Source: Manihot esculenta (taxonomy: Eukaryota; Streptophyta; Magnoliopsida; Malpighiales; Euphorbiaceae). Taken from it: a stretch of DNA of 64,000 nt. Below, piece by piece: positions 9,476 to 19,963 of this stretch. The stretch is taken from contig NC_035172.2 in the NCBI RefSeq assembly GCF_001659605.2, positions 30,431,342-30,495,341 of the forward strand, given 5' to 3'. The notes beneath the pieces are model-generated. The model searched no databases, was not told the origin of the DNA, and saw only the letters and a list, made by a program, of their open reading frames with translations. The position numbers were made by a program, and so were the translations under genes. The first letter of the stretch is position 1, and each line of letters opens with the position of its first letter.

Positions 9476-11094
9476 GCGCATTAAAGTTGTAGATAAAGAA
9501 CAAAGCCATCCTTTGGAAGATAGCTCAGTCACAGCAACTACTCTATGTTAGCTTTTATGACTGTCTGAAATTGCAAAAGTCTATGTTTGTGTAATACGCA
9601 TGACGTAATTGTCCATTTTCATATTTGTTTGTCCTTCAGAATATTTTTAAAATATAAGTTATTTTATATAAATAAATGGAATTTTAAAAACTTAAAATAG
9701 AAAATAATAGAAAGTAACAAAATTTCTAACTATACGTAAGTTGAAGTTAAAAAGATTTTTCTAAAAAAATAAATTTAAATAACTAATTGAAAATATATTC
9801 AAATTTAACCGACTTTAACTTAAAATTAGCCGCGTTTCTCCCTGTTTATATCAATTTTTCTTTATCCATGCATCTTTTTGAGGTTATTTTCATGGCTTTG
9901 TGATTCGATATGCTGGCTTCATGTGCTAGATATTCTTATGCTATAACTATGTTTTTTTTTTTCTTAATATATATTACATATAATGTCAGATTGCCACGGT
10001 GTTTCGATCTGAGAACAGAGAAAATAATGCAAATAATTAATGAATTACAGAAAAGTATGCAAATATTAAAAGGGTATATGCGTTGATCTCGTTTTACGTT
10101 GCGTTTATGATAAGAAACAATTAATTATATTATGCAACTTTCATGTGATTAATTAAGAATAGTTTGTTCAAAATTTCAAGGCATGTGTTTGTCTTATATA
10201 TATATATCTCAAGATAGGTGTCATTAAAATATAAAGCCAAAGCTCAAAATAAGATTATAATCCAAGCAATACAGTCGTGCTAAAAGGGTGTTGAAGCGAA
10301 AAAAGAGAAAAAAAAAAATAACAAAATAAATTCTAAACAGATAGAAAACAAATAAAAGAAAGCTCTAGGAAAAGTATCGTTGTCAACGAGATGGAACGAA
10401 CGTTAATATCACCCAGAAAAGAAGAGCCTCCATTTATTGGGTCTTCAACCACCTTCGAAAAAACAAAACATGTTAATCAGAGCAAAAAATTCAAAGTACC
10501 ACAAATAAGATTAGCGCTCTTGTTTTACCTAACTACAAGAGTAAAGGAAATTAAATCATAGGCTTTTCAAACTTGGTAAAAAACTAATTAAGAAAATCAA
10601 ATTGAGAACTAGAGGGATAAAAGTATTCGAATTAAGTTCATATGCTCAAGAAACAACATGAAGTCAAAAAATAAAAATGCTATCCATACTATGAAAAGGA
10701 ATCTAAATAAAATTTTGATTTAAAAACGAAAGTCCTTCATAGTATCTAAATAAAGTTTTAACTTAAAAAAGAAAGTCTCGAAGATCAGTCGTCTATATAA
10801 CCAGCCGCGACTTTAAAATCTTAGGATACTTTAAATTCAACTATTAAAGAACCGTAATTATAGTCCGCTACCAATAAAAACATACTAAAATATTTATTAA
10901 TGATAAAAAAAAATCTTAAAAGATAAATACACAAAATAATAATTTTTCTCTCAGATACCAATTTGCAACAATGTAAAAAATATATTAAAAATAACTATTT
11001 ACACCCTAAAGGGTAATCTATATCCAAATGCAAAAATTAGAAAGTTAAAAACAGAGATAAGGTCTCTCTAATAGAGAAAGGAGATGATGGTAGG

Positions 11095-11131
<37 letters not shown>

Positions 11132-12221
11132 TTCTGTTGCTGTATTTCGTTATAGCCTTCCATATGGATTTACTAGCGACATACTTGTGTTACGAACTAC
11201 AGTAATTAATATTTTCAAATTTAATGTTGTAATTATATTTAAATATTTATTCATTAAAATATTCAAAAAAATTATTAGTTATGTTATTATTTTTTATTTC
11301 AATTTAAGTTATTTCATTATGTTTAAAAATATCTAATAATTTAGCTAAAAAATAATAATTTTTATTGGAATTAATTAATACTTTATTTTTAATTTTTTTA
11401 CATTATTTAACTTCCTCATTGTTTTTATTATGTGCATAACAAATTAAAAATAAGGCAAGATATTGCATCTAGTTTTAAGATATAGGAATGTTTGATACTG
11501 GACTTCAATAGTATCAATATCGAAAAAGTTAATAGTATGAATTTGAAATATTTTACTCGGATAATTTTTTGAAATAGAAAATGGGAATTGGAGGAGTAGA
11601 ATTTAAGATCTCTCAAATTTACTCAGATACATTTATTATCAGGTTAAGCCTGTGAGTGCACTCAGACAATGACCAATTAATCAGTGAATATATGCCTATA
11701 ATTTTTGTTTGGTATGAATTCTTTTAAGAAAAGAATTGAATTTTATTAATAAAATTTAATTTATTTTTATTTATTAAAAAATTTATTTATTTAAAATCAA
11801 TTTAAATGTAATAGAATTCAATTATACACTTTTATATTAGATAAATTAATAATAAAATTTAAATTGATTTAATTTATTCATTATTCTTATTATTTTTAAA
11901 CTAAATATAAACATTTATTTTCATAAATAAGAATATTTTTATCACATTTATTAAAAAATCATTATTAATATTTTTATAATATTTAAAATCTAAATTTTAC
12001 ATAATTTTTTACCATTAAAAATATAAAAATTATTTTTTAATTAACAAAATAATATAATAAATTTCTAAATATTAATAGTCACCATTAAATTAAAATAATT
12101 TTTGTAAAAAATAATTACTGATTAAAAAATAAAAATAAATTTAAAATTAAAAAGAAAAAGGAAAAAATAAAAGAAAAAAACGAAAAGAGTTTTCAAGGAC
12201 TAATAAAATAATTTTAATGTA
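9476..12221. other. AT-rich spacer downstream of GH3, no gene seen
   Basis: The first few hundred bases would hold the original GH3 3' UTR. The rest is AT-rich with many short A and T runs and no convincing protein, RNA gene or transposon ends. A pure TA dinucleotide run of about 27 bp lies at 11101-11127. Confidence 0.5.
11101..11127. repeat. (TA)n microsatellite
   Basis: About 13 uninterrupted TA units in an AT-rich context. Confidence 0.9.
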
Positions 12222-12399
12222 AATAACCTTAAATGAAATTATTTCTTGCAAAATTCTAACAATTTTGACAAGATTTACTTTTAATTCAAAATCAATTCTT
12301 ACAAGAATTCAATAACCTTAAATGAAATTATTTCTTGCAAAATCCTAATAATTTTGACAAGATTTACTTTTAATTCAAAATCAATTCTTACAAGAATTT
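12222..12399. repeat. Tandem duplication, 89-bp unit, two copies
   Basis: Units at 12222-12310 and 12311-12399 start with AATAACCTTAAATGAAATTA and differ at only a few bases, so the duplication is fairly recent. It lies in non-coding AT-rich DNA just outside the Copia-2 relic. No function is apparent. Confidence 0.88.
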
Positions 12400-12854
12400 C
12401 AAGAGAATTAAATTCTCATACTATTCATTTTACCAAACAAAAATTTAGCAAAAAGAATTCATTTCTTTTAAATTTTTTTAAAAATTTGATATTCCAAATA
12501 AGGGCATAGAGTTTGATTCAAAATTTAATTTAGAAAATAATTTGGAGTAAAAAAAATATACTATGAAAAATAATTACCACCAAAAAAGACCTTCAGATGT
12601 CTTCAAAGAGTGAAACAATAGATTTACTTTTTCGCTCATTTAAGATTGAAACTGTTATTATATAAATGTTACATTAAAATGTACTAATGAGTAATGACAA
12701 TATGTTTAGCTATTGTTAATACTTATGTTACCAAAAATAAAATGTCTTAAAATAACAAATTATATTCTATTTATCTTTATATGCCCCTACAAGTTGAAAC
12801 CGGGAGGGAAATCAGCGGCAACTTAAAACATAAGTGCTGATGCTATGTCTTTGT

Positions 12855-12996
12855 GAGTAAGACTACAAGTTATGAGGTGGTGGAAATATGAGAGGGACTA
12901 ATGAAGCCTCGTTGAAGTTGTTCACGAGCAAGACTACAAGCTATGAGGTGGTGGAAATATGAGAAGAACTAATGAAACCTCGTTGAAGTTGTTCAC
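12855..12996. repeat. Tandem duplication, 71-bp unit, two copies
   Basis: Units at 12855-12925 and 12926-12996 (AAGACTACAAG, then TATGAGGTGGTGG in each) differ at a handful of positions. They lie at the 3' end of the Copia-2 pol remnant, just after the minus-strand block HEHTKHIAINCHIVREQL, which matches the C-terminal RNase H region of Copia. Confidence 0.88.
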
Positions 12997-13099
12997 GGAC
13001 TATGTGACAATTAATTGCAATATGTTTTGTATGCTCGTGAAAAACTAGGTTAACATTATTGTGCAATGCTACCTAACTGGTAATAGGTACTTGCAAGTT

Positions 13100-13892
13100 T
13101 CGAAAAATATAAGAAATCTAGAGTAATTCACATATAGTACTAGTCATTGCCTACCTCCGTGGAAGATTTGGACATAGTGGACTGTTTCTTGATCTTCCAA
13201 GAAATCAACCAAGAATGGCAGATTTGGACATAGTGGACTGTTTCTTGATCTTCCAAGAAACCAACCAAGAATCAAATAATATATAGAATCCAGCAAGGGA
13301 TTTTCTTGGAAAAGTGCAAGAAGCCCAATTTGAGTCATAGTATGCTGTGAGAGGCATTGTAGTAGTGACAGAAAAACATCAGCCTTAGGTTTATAGTGTC
13401 TTTCATATATCGAAGGACATGCATAGCAGCCTCCTAATGAGACTTTCTGAGTTAATGTATGAATTGGCTTAGATATTGAATAGCATAAATAAGGTCAAGT
13501 CTTGTTAAATTAATATAGAGTAATATCCTAATCAATCGTCTATAAGCATGAGGGTCAGAGAGAATATCCCTAACATCCAAAGAAAGATGCAAGCCTTTGG
13601 ACAAAGGGAAGGGGGCTGGTTTGCATAACTGCACATCAACATCCTTCAGAATATCAGAAATAAATTTAGTTTGCCTTAATATGGTGGCAGTGGAGGACCT
13701 AGCCACTTCAAGACCAAAAACATGCTTGAGAGATCCCAAATACTTAATAGTGAACTTTGAATGCAAAACATGTTTAATTTTAGTCATGGTAATAATAGAG
13801 GTACCAATGAGAATAATGTCATCCACATATATCAAAAGAGCTAAGAATAAACATCAATACGTTTAACAAAGAGACAATAATCATGAGTATAT
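13100..13892 (-). pseudogene. Copia reverse transcriptase / RNase H fragment (Copia-2)
   Basis: The minus strand reads YCLFVKR, then the catalytic MIYVDDIILIGTS (about 13835-13797), then the KYLGSLKHVFGLEVARS block and the RT-RNase H connection. RNase H remains are shifted between frames: SWKIKKQSTMSKSSTE can be read around 13160-13215 and again in a second tandem unit. Stops and frameshifts show it is dead. The part of RT upstream of YVDD continues on the far side of the inserted solo LTR, at 15153-15560. Confidence 0.78.
13164..13275. repeat. Tandem duplication, 56-bp unit, inside RNase H remnant
   Basis: Units at 13164-13219 and 13220-13275 both hold AGATTTGGACATAGTGGACT and differ at very few bases. 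56 is not a multiple of three, so the duplication also shifts the remnant reading frame. Confidence 0.88.
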
Positions 13893-13897
13893 TGATT

Positions 13898-15147
13898 TGA
13901 TGGGCGTCGAAAACACCAAAATAAATTCCTATTTTAAAATAAAACTTGTAATAATGGTAAGCAAAGTCGATCCCACAGAGACTAGTAAGTAAATTAATTA
14001 TATTGAATGAACAAGAAATAAAAATAAAATAAAATGGGGAGATGTTTTGAATGTGAAGAAATAAATAAAATCAATTTAGAGAAAGAAGTAATTGAATTAA
14101 TGAGAGAGAATCAAGATGAAAAACATTCAATTAAAGGAATAATTTTAGTTTCAGTTTTTGTTGGTTGATCACATATATAAAATAATCTCAATTTAATTAT
14201 TGATAAACCAGTTATGGATATCGAAGACGCTTCAGGTATCCAATCCTTTCTTAGATTTTAAACTAGTTAAGAGATGCTCGTTAACTAGTTTTAACTCTTG
14301 GACAACCATAGGAGATGCTCCTATAATTTAATCCAATTATTGCATTAAGAATTAAAATGACCTGATTCTAACTAACAAATGCGAGACGTTCAGTTCATTT
14401 AAATTAAATTATATTATTCCTTAGGAAGGCCTTACGCAACCTAATTTACTACTTATTTCAGTTTAACTAAACAATTATAGATTTAATTAACCTAAATAGC
14501 AATATATTATTCTATCAACTTAGCAATAACGACTTAATGCAACAACCAATATAATAATAGTAAGCAATAAACACAGGAATAATATAAATATAAAAAATAA
14601 TTGAGAAAATAATAGAATCACATAAATCTCACAACCAATTGAACTGAAACTTTAATTATCATTTAACTAAAAAGAACAAACTTTAGTCATACATGTTCAT
14701 AGTTAAGAATGACAGATGAAAGATAAGATGAGATATCAAATATATCATAATGCCCCCTTTTTATAGTGCTAAGAGTCCTAATTTAACCTAAATACAATTA
14801 GTTAAAATTAAAGTCGAGTACAGCTTGACAGATAATAGTATCTATTTGATTTTCGGATTTGAAGTTGGATTCTGTTCGTCAAGTATGTTTATACCCATAA
14901 CGTAGTCTATAATACAGCTTGTCTGGAAATTAGAGTTCAAGTATGACTCTGTTCCTTATCCTTCTATAAATTTGATTGTGACCACGTTTGATCTCAAAAT
15001 GTAGAGTATAAATTAGATTTTTCTCTTATTATTCTCCAATCCTACCAAGATAATAAAATTTAAACGAATTAACTTGTTTTAAACGAAATCAAACTCAATA
15101 TCTAAGTATTTTATAATATTAAAATTACATAATTATGCATATTATCA
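13898..15147 (-). mobile_element. Solo LTR (TGATGGGCGTCG family) with TGATT target duplication
   Basis: The 1250-bp unit begins TGATGGGCGTCGAAAACACC and ends ATTATCA, with TGATT directly on both sides (13893-13897 and 15148-15152). It interrupts the Copia-2 polymerase. It has no coding capacity. A related start and about 490 bp of similar sequence occur at 31012-31500 next to an Athila/Tat-like gag, which suggests it is a solo LTR of that Ty3 family left by LTR-LTR recombination. The minus orientation is taken from that association. Confidence 0.75.
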
Positions 15148-15152
15148 TGATT

Positions 15153-15560
15153 GAAACCCAAGGATTTAAGAAAACTTGAGAAGACAATTATTTAAGAAAG
15201 CTTGAGAACTCAATATTTCATTGTCGAGAGGCTTGTTTAAGTCCATATAGAGATCTCTTCAGAAGGCAAACTTGCCCTGACAAGGCCTTCTCATACCCCT
15301 ATGGAGGATGCATATAGACTTTCTCTTCTAGAGTACCATGCAGGAAGGCATTGTTTATGTTAAATTGGAATACAGGCCATTGTTTATGAATAACCAATGC
15401 AATAAGGATTCTGACAGTGGGTAATTTTGCAACATGAGAAAAACAATCTGATTCCAAGATCAAAAATTGGTTCCTATCAGAGGGGCGAAAATTAAAACCA
15501 TACCTAGATGATATAAAGACTAGAGAGTAAGAGGATCTCCAAGATTTTGAGTCGCAAGCT
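15153..15560 (-). pseudogene. Copia reverse transcriptase N-terminal fragment (Copia-2)
   Basis: The minus strand carries recognisable RT blocks in shifting frames: LPTVRILIALA-like, NNAFLHGTLEEKVYMHPP-like, GYEKALSGQVCL and RSLYGLKQASR-like. They lead up to the solo LTR and continue at 13892. Multiple stops and frame changes mark a pseudogene. Confidence 0.7.
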
Positions 15561-15745
15561 GGCTTTTGTTTTTCGTCTTTGTGGTTGTGCCTTCTTTGTT
15601 GTTATTTCCTCGTTATGCCATTATCGACAAGATTTACTTAATATGCAAGGCAAATTTTGGTGCAAAAGCATCAGATCTGGTAAAAAGGATATGATCAATT
15701 TTGAAGCGAAGGGAAAGAACACAGACAGGGTAAAAATTCTAACCC

Positions 15746-15977
15746 GCTTTGATACCATGTGAAGAGAGGTAAGAAAAATATATTTCAAGTTTATTGAAAC
15801 TTGTAAAAAAAGTTATGCATGTACAACAGTCAAAAGAACTTATATATAATATTTTAATACACATTAATACACATGATGAAAACAAATATCAAAACAAACC
15901 TTATACATATAAAATAAAATATATAATAAATATGTTTATATCTTAAAATAACAAATTATACCGCATTTATCTCTGCA
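15746..15977 (-). repeat. Primer site and 5' LTR of Copia-2
   Basis: On the minus strand, TGGTATCAAAGC (15757-15746) is a one-base variant of the usual Copia primer site. Directly upstream of it lies a block of about 220 bp with TG and CA ends (15758-15977). Its outer part resembles the sequence at 12746-12781, the presumed 3' LTR end. Confidence 0.6.
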
Positions 15978-16440
15978 ATATATATAAAGAGAGAAATGGG
16001 AAAACTTGACATGGCAGAGTTTTACATAGGAAATTTGAAAAAATTAAATAATTTGAGAGACGCCACGTAGATTTTTAAGGAAGATTAGGCATGTTCTATA
16101 AATATATATAAAAGAAAAGTACCAATGCTATACACAATACTAATATATATTTTTATTTGATATTTATTTTAAAATTTATTTGACTTTCTAAATAATGATT
16201 AATTATTAGTATTATTAAATTAATTTTTATCTAAACTTTTTTTCAAGTTGATTACTTGTGTTAAATTATACTTTCTAATCTGATAAAATTATAAAGTTGA
16301 ACCATTTTAAATTTTAATTTATTAATTTAATAAATTATTTACAAGTAATTAGTGATGAATTTTATATCAGTATTTAAATATTTTATTATTTAAAAAACTT
16401 CTTTTTATTGTTTAAATTATTGAAAATTATTCTGCGATGA
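15978..16440. other. AT-rich spacer, nothing recognised
   Basis: No coding or repeat structure could be supported between the Copia-2 LTR and the LINE tail. Confidence 0.5.
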
Positions 16441-16960
16441 TTTTTTTTTTTACATGCAAAAGGAGGAATTTAATCCTTATAGAACTTCCCTAGGCCAACA
16501 TGCTCCAGCACAATCAGCTTTCAACAATAATTTCACCATAGCACTAAGCTCCCTTACTAAACTCAACTCCAAAGCTTAAGCACCGCTTCATTAGCTAACC
16601 TGTTTGCAACATTGTTCCCCTCCCTGTAAGTATTCTTGAAGACCACCTCCCATTACCTTGTAAGCAAATCAACACATCTTACTTCTTACTACAAGATTTC
16701 TAATGCGAAAAGACTCCATTGTCCCCTTTGAATGGAAGCAACCCTTAAAATCAGTTTGAACTTCAATTTTCCTCCGCCCTCTATCCCAAGCTAACATCAA
16801 ACCATTATGAGTGGTCCATAACTCAGCCTCTAGAGCTGTACATACACCCAAATTCTGCTTAAAACCACCTTTTGCCAAGACCCATGCTCTGATCGGAAAG
16901 CCCCCGCACACGCTGCACGTCTTGCCACAGCTTTAGCTGCTCCGTCAATATTAATCGCCA
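16441..16960 (-). mobile_element. LINE 3' end: RNase H domain fragment and poly(A) tail
   Basis: The minus strand starts with MAINIDGAAKA, a typical opening of the RNase H domain of plant LINE-type non-LTR retrotransposons, and continues with GGF, an ALEAELWTTHNGLMLAWDRG block, VQTDFKG, and YREGNNVANRLAN-like sequence near 16570-16650. The plus strand has eleven T residues at 16441-16451, which is the poly(A) tail on the element strand. The copy is truncated at its 5' side and has frame breaks, as is usual for LINE insertions. It shows only that reverse-transcribed LINE copies landed here. Confidence 0.75.
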
Positions 16961-18156
16961 TATTTTAAAAATAACTTTTATTTATGAATATAAATATTTT
17001 CAATTGTTATTATTGTACAAACTTAAAAACTTCTAATTTGTGTATTGATATATTATTTTTAAATAGCTTGTCATATATGAAGATTTGCTTTTATAGCACA
17101 TTTGGATTTTTTTTATTGGGAGAATGAAAATAAAAAAGGTTTTTTCTTTATTTTTCTACTTTTAATTTCTTATATATTTGAACGAAACTCTCGTAACCAA
17201 ATTTAACATGTTTTCAAATATCTCACAATATTACTACTATAGACCAAAAAAAAAAACTCACAATATAGCATTGACCACAAACTTTAGGATGTCAAATTTT
17301 TCATTTTTGATTATCATAAAACCTTATTTTCTATATTAATTATAAGTAGTTTGGTACGAACCTACCAGTGTGGTTGAGCTAGATTTTTTCAGAAAAAAAA
17401 AAAAAACTAAATAAAATATTTCTAAAATGATAATTTTTGGAGAATCGGAGCCCAGTGGGCATATTAACAATTTGAATTTGGGTGAAAGTCTGGACTTAAA
17501 TTTGGGTCCACAGAGCATTTGGCAACCAATTTATATCTACCTAATTTTCCATCTTTTCTTCTTAGTGTATGACAGGCTTGACCCATCTAAAATTGGTCAA
17601 CCTACCATTCAAAAATTGAACAAGACTTGCCAAACGATCAAATTAGAGCAGATGGAAGCCTCGTCGGAAAGCCAGTCCACCAGCTACCATTCTTTTTTAG
17701 AATTTTTATAAGCAGCAATTTCATTAATCAATTAAAGATCAAGAAAAACCTACAACACTGTGGTCCTTGTGTTGTGTCTATGTCATCAGACAGCTACCAT
17801 TTCTTATAATATGCTTCTCGTACATGTCTAATTTGTGTTGTGCCTCTCCCTGCATTTTCCTTCCAAACTTTCAATGACTGGATCTCATTTTTGACATGAT
17901 TTTCCCGGAATCCATGGAGCATATTTGTTGCAGGAATGTTACTGCCAGAATCACAGGTCACAGGCATTGGAAGAAGCTTGATTTGAGCTCTGGAAGATAG
18001 AATTCAAAGCATCTGAAGGTAATGGGGAAGCTTATTCCTTTCTTTTTATCAGTACACTCATGGCCTTCCAATGAAAATATACTCATCTTTCCTTTTCCAG
18101 ATACAAGAGAACGACCCAAAGAGGAGCTGAGCTGATCCTACAGCATCAGCAAATCA
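16961..18156. other. Spacer and probable 5' UTR of the RING gene
   Basis: AT-rich to about 17,400 and less so afterwards. No protein family could be recognised in the open frames here. A GGTAATGG donor-like site near 18018 and an acceptor-like CCAG near 18100 would allow a 5' UTR intron for the gene starting at 18157, but this is a guess. Confidence 0.3.
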
Positions 18157-19132
18157 ATGTACTCCATAGCAGAAGGGCTAAAGCAGTTCAACATCCACCT
18201 TGCAAAATCCAACTCCATTAATCTAACCATATCTACAAGCAAAAATTTGGCCACTACTAATTCAGTGAGTATATTTTACTACTATTATTATTATTAACCA
18301 TTACCTTTTTCGGTCTAATTAGCTCCGGCTGGACTTCAAACTCGAGACCTCCTAGAAACGACTCCAATCCTTACTTGCTATTAGTGGTCTTGATGATATT
18401 GGATTTTCCTCTTGCAGGATGGTATGACAGAATGGTGCACTGCATTTGCTTTTTTGGCTCGTTTATCAGCATACATTGCAATTTTAGGTAGGTTAATTGC
18501 CTACTTAATTATCATTATCACTAATAGCATTTCAAACTTTTTTTTCCATTTTTAATCTTCAGGAGAAAAAATAACAGAAATGTGTTTGAATCATGCAGCT
18601 TTGGTGATACTTATGGTTTTCCTGATTATGAAATATCTGATGGAAAATGGAGATGAGAGCACCTCAGATGGAGGATCAGCTACAGAGATTAACCCTTTAC
18701 CACTAGGAAAGGCAATGGCATGTACCTATGGAACATGCCATATAGATATAGAATCAGGATGTTGCAATATTAATAGTAGTGATAGTGATAGTAGTAGCAG
18801 CAGCAATAAAATATCAGCGGAATTATACGATGGAAAAATATGTGTAATCTGCTACGATGAAGAACGTAATTGTTTCTTCGTTCCTTGTGGTCATTGTGCT
18901 ACTTGCTATATTTGTGCTCGAAGGTGGGTATTCGATTATTTATAAAAATAAAGAAAAATTTATTTAGATCTGATCGGTTATTTTAAATATGTTAATTTTA
19001 TTACCTATTATATCTTATTGTTGGTTATGATAAATTGCCTTTGGTTTATTTGGCAGGATTTTGCATGAGGAAAACAAGGTCTGCCCAGTATGCCGGAGAT
19101 TCATTGGCAAAGTGAGAAAATTATTTGCCTAA
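18157..19132 (+). CDS. RING-HC protein resembling the C-terminal half of APD1-4 E3 ubiquitin ligases
   Basis: Four exons can be read: 18157-18264, 18418-18487, 18563-18923 and 19057-19132, all with GT-AG introns, giving 204 aa. A hydrophobic stretch (about 42-60, ending ARLSAYIAILG) and a second one (about 71-85) are followed by a Ser/Asp-rich linker and a C3HC4 RING from residue 153: CVICYDEERNCFFVPCGHCATC, then CPVC. The end GKVRKLFA resembles the KVRKIFTV end of Arabidopsis APD proteins, membrane-anchored ubiquitin ligases of the endomembrane system. Full APD proteins are about twice as long, with an N-terminal membrane segment and a luminal domain; these are missing, and an in-frame TGA lies 24 bases upstream of the ATG. 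It may be a short paralogue or a truncated gene. Function as E3 ligase is inferred from the RING. Confidence 0.72.
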
Positions 19133-19955
19133 TAGGATTTAATCATTTGGCTTTTGTCTTTTTCTTTTTCACTTTTTCCATTTGTGTTATAAACAAAAAT
19201 TTATATTGTTTTGCTATATTTTGATTCCAATAATGAATTTGGAGATAAATATTCTCACTGTGCAAATAAAATTTCAGAGTGAACTTGTTGGGTTAGGGAA
19301 GGCTAAGAAACCTGAGATGTCTTTGTTGAAATACTGAGCTTTATTTCATTAGCCAAGTGTAGAAAATCAGAAAATTTGGTGTATAACAGAATCCGAGCTG
19401 GTGAGCATGTCCAGCACTTTAAGTGGTAGACAGGATGCCGAACATGTCACGTATACCACCTTCTGTACCACGGGAGTAGATGAACTGCTCCCATGACATA
19501 GGAGTAAGCTTTCATGCCAGAATGATGGGAAAAGATTTTGCAAACCCAGCAAATCAATAGCTAAACTCTCTAAACAAATACACACACATAAATATTTTTG
19601 AGAGTTGTAATGTTTATTGTAATGCTAAAGGCACAATAGTCTAGCCTAATTTGATCCGACGATTAAAATCGCGTAACTTAATTGGTATACTCAATTTCGA
19701 GTTTCCCATCAATCCCCTATTGAAAAGAAAAAAAAAATACAATATAATGAGAACAAAGCATGGGTAGCAAGATTTCACTTATATACTAACATAAAATTTT
19801 ATTCCTAGTATAATGCGGAAGGAGACATTGAAATACCGCATACACACAATAATTCTCACATATTTCAAAAAGATTTAAGGGATTAACTTTTTAATGGATT
19901 AAAAAATTGAGCATAGTCTATGGGAGGATCAACTAAATTTATAAAAAGCAAGCTT
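19133..19955. other. Downstream region of the RING gene
   Basis: Probably 3' UTR followed by spacer. At 19278 an acceptor (TTTCAG) is followed by an open segment of 19 codons ending in TGA, which could replace the last residues of the RING protein if the GTGAGA at 19110 were used as donor. Nothing else is recognised. Confidence 0.35.
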
Positions 19956-19963
19956 AATATATA

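Larger units (their letters stand above)
12740..15977 (-). mobile_element. Copia-2: internally deleted Ty1/Copia relic containing a solo LTR
   Basis: On the minus strand the order is: 5' LTR (about 15758-15977), primer site, a short leader, a broken reverse transcriptase (from about 15560), RNase H, the end of pol, a polypurine-like stretch (12782-12790) and a 3' LTR remnant ending near 12781. The two LTR ends share a block around AAAATAACAAATTATA. Gag, protease and integrase are missing, so the copy is internally deleted. A 1250-bp solo LTR of another family sits within the polymerase domain (13898-15147). The outer limit of the 3' LTR is uncertain. Confidence 0.75.

Noticed and set aside
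13597..13866. Plus-strand open frame over the Copia-2 polymerase
   Set aside because: It is the shadow of the minus-strand reverse transcriptase with its YVDD motif.
17427..17809. Open frames of 60-94 residues before the RING gene
   Set aside because: No family resemblance, no exon partners found, and composition like spacer.
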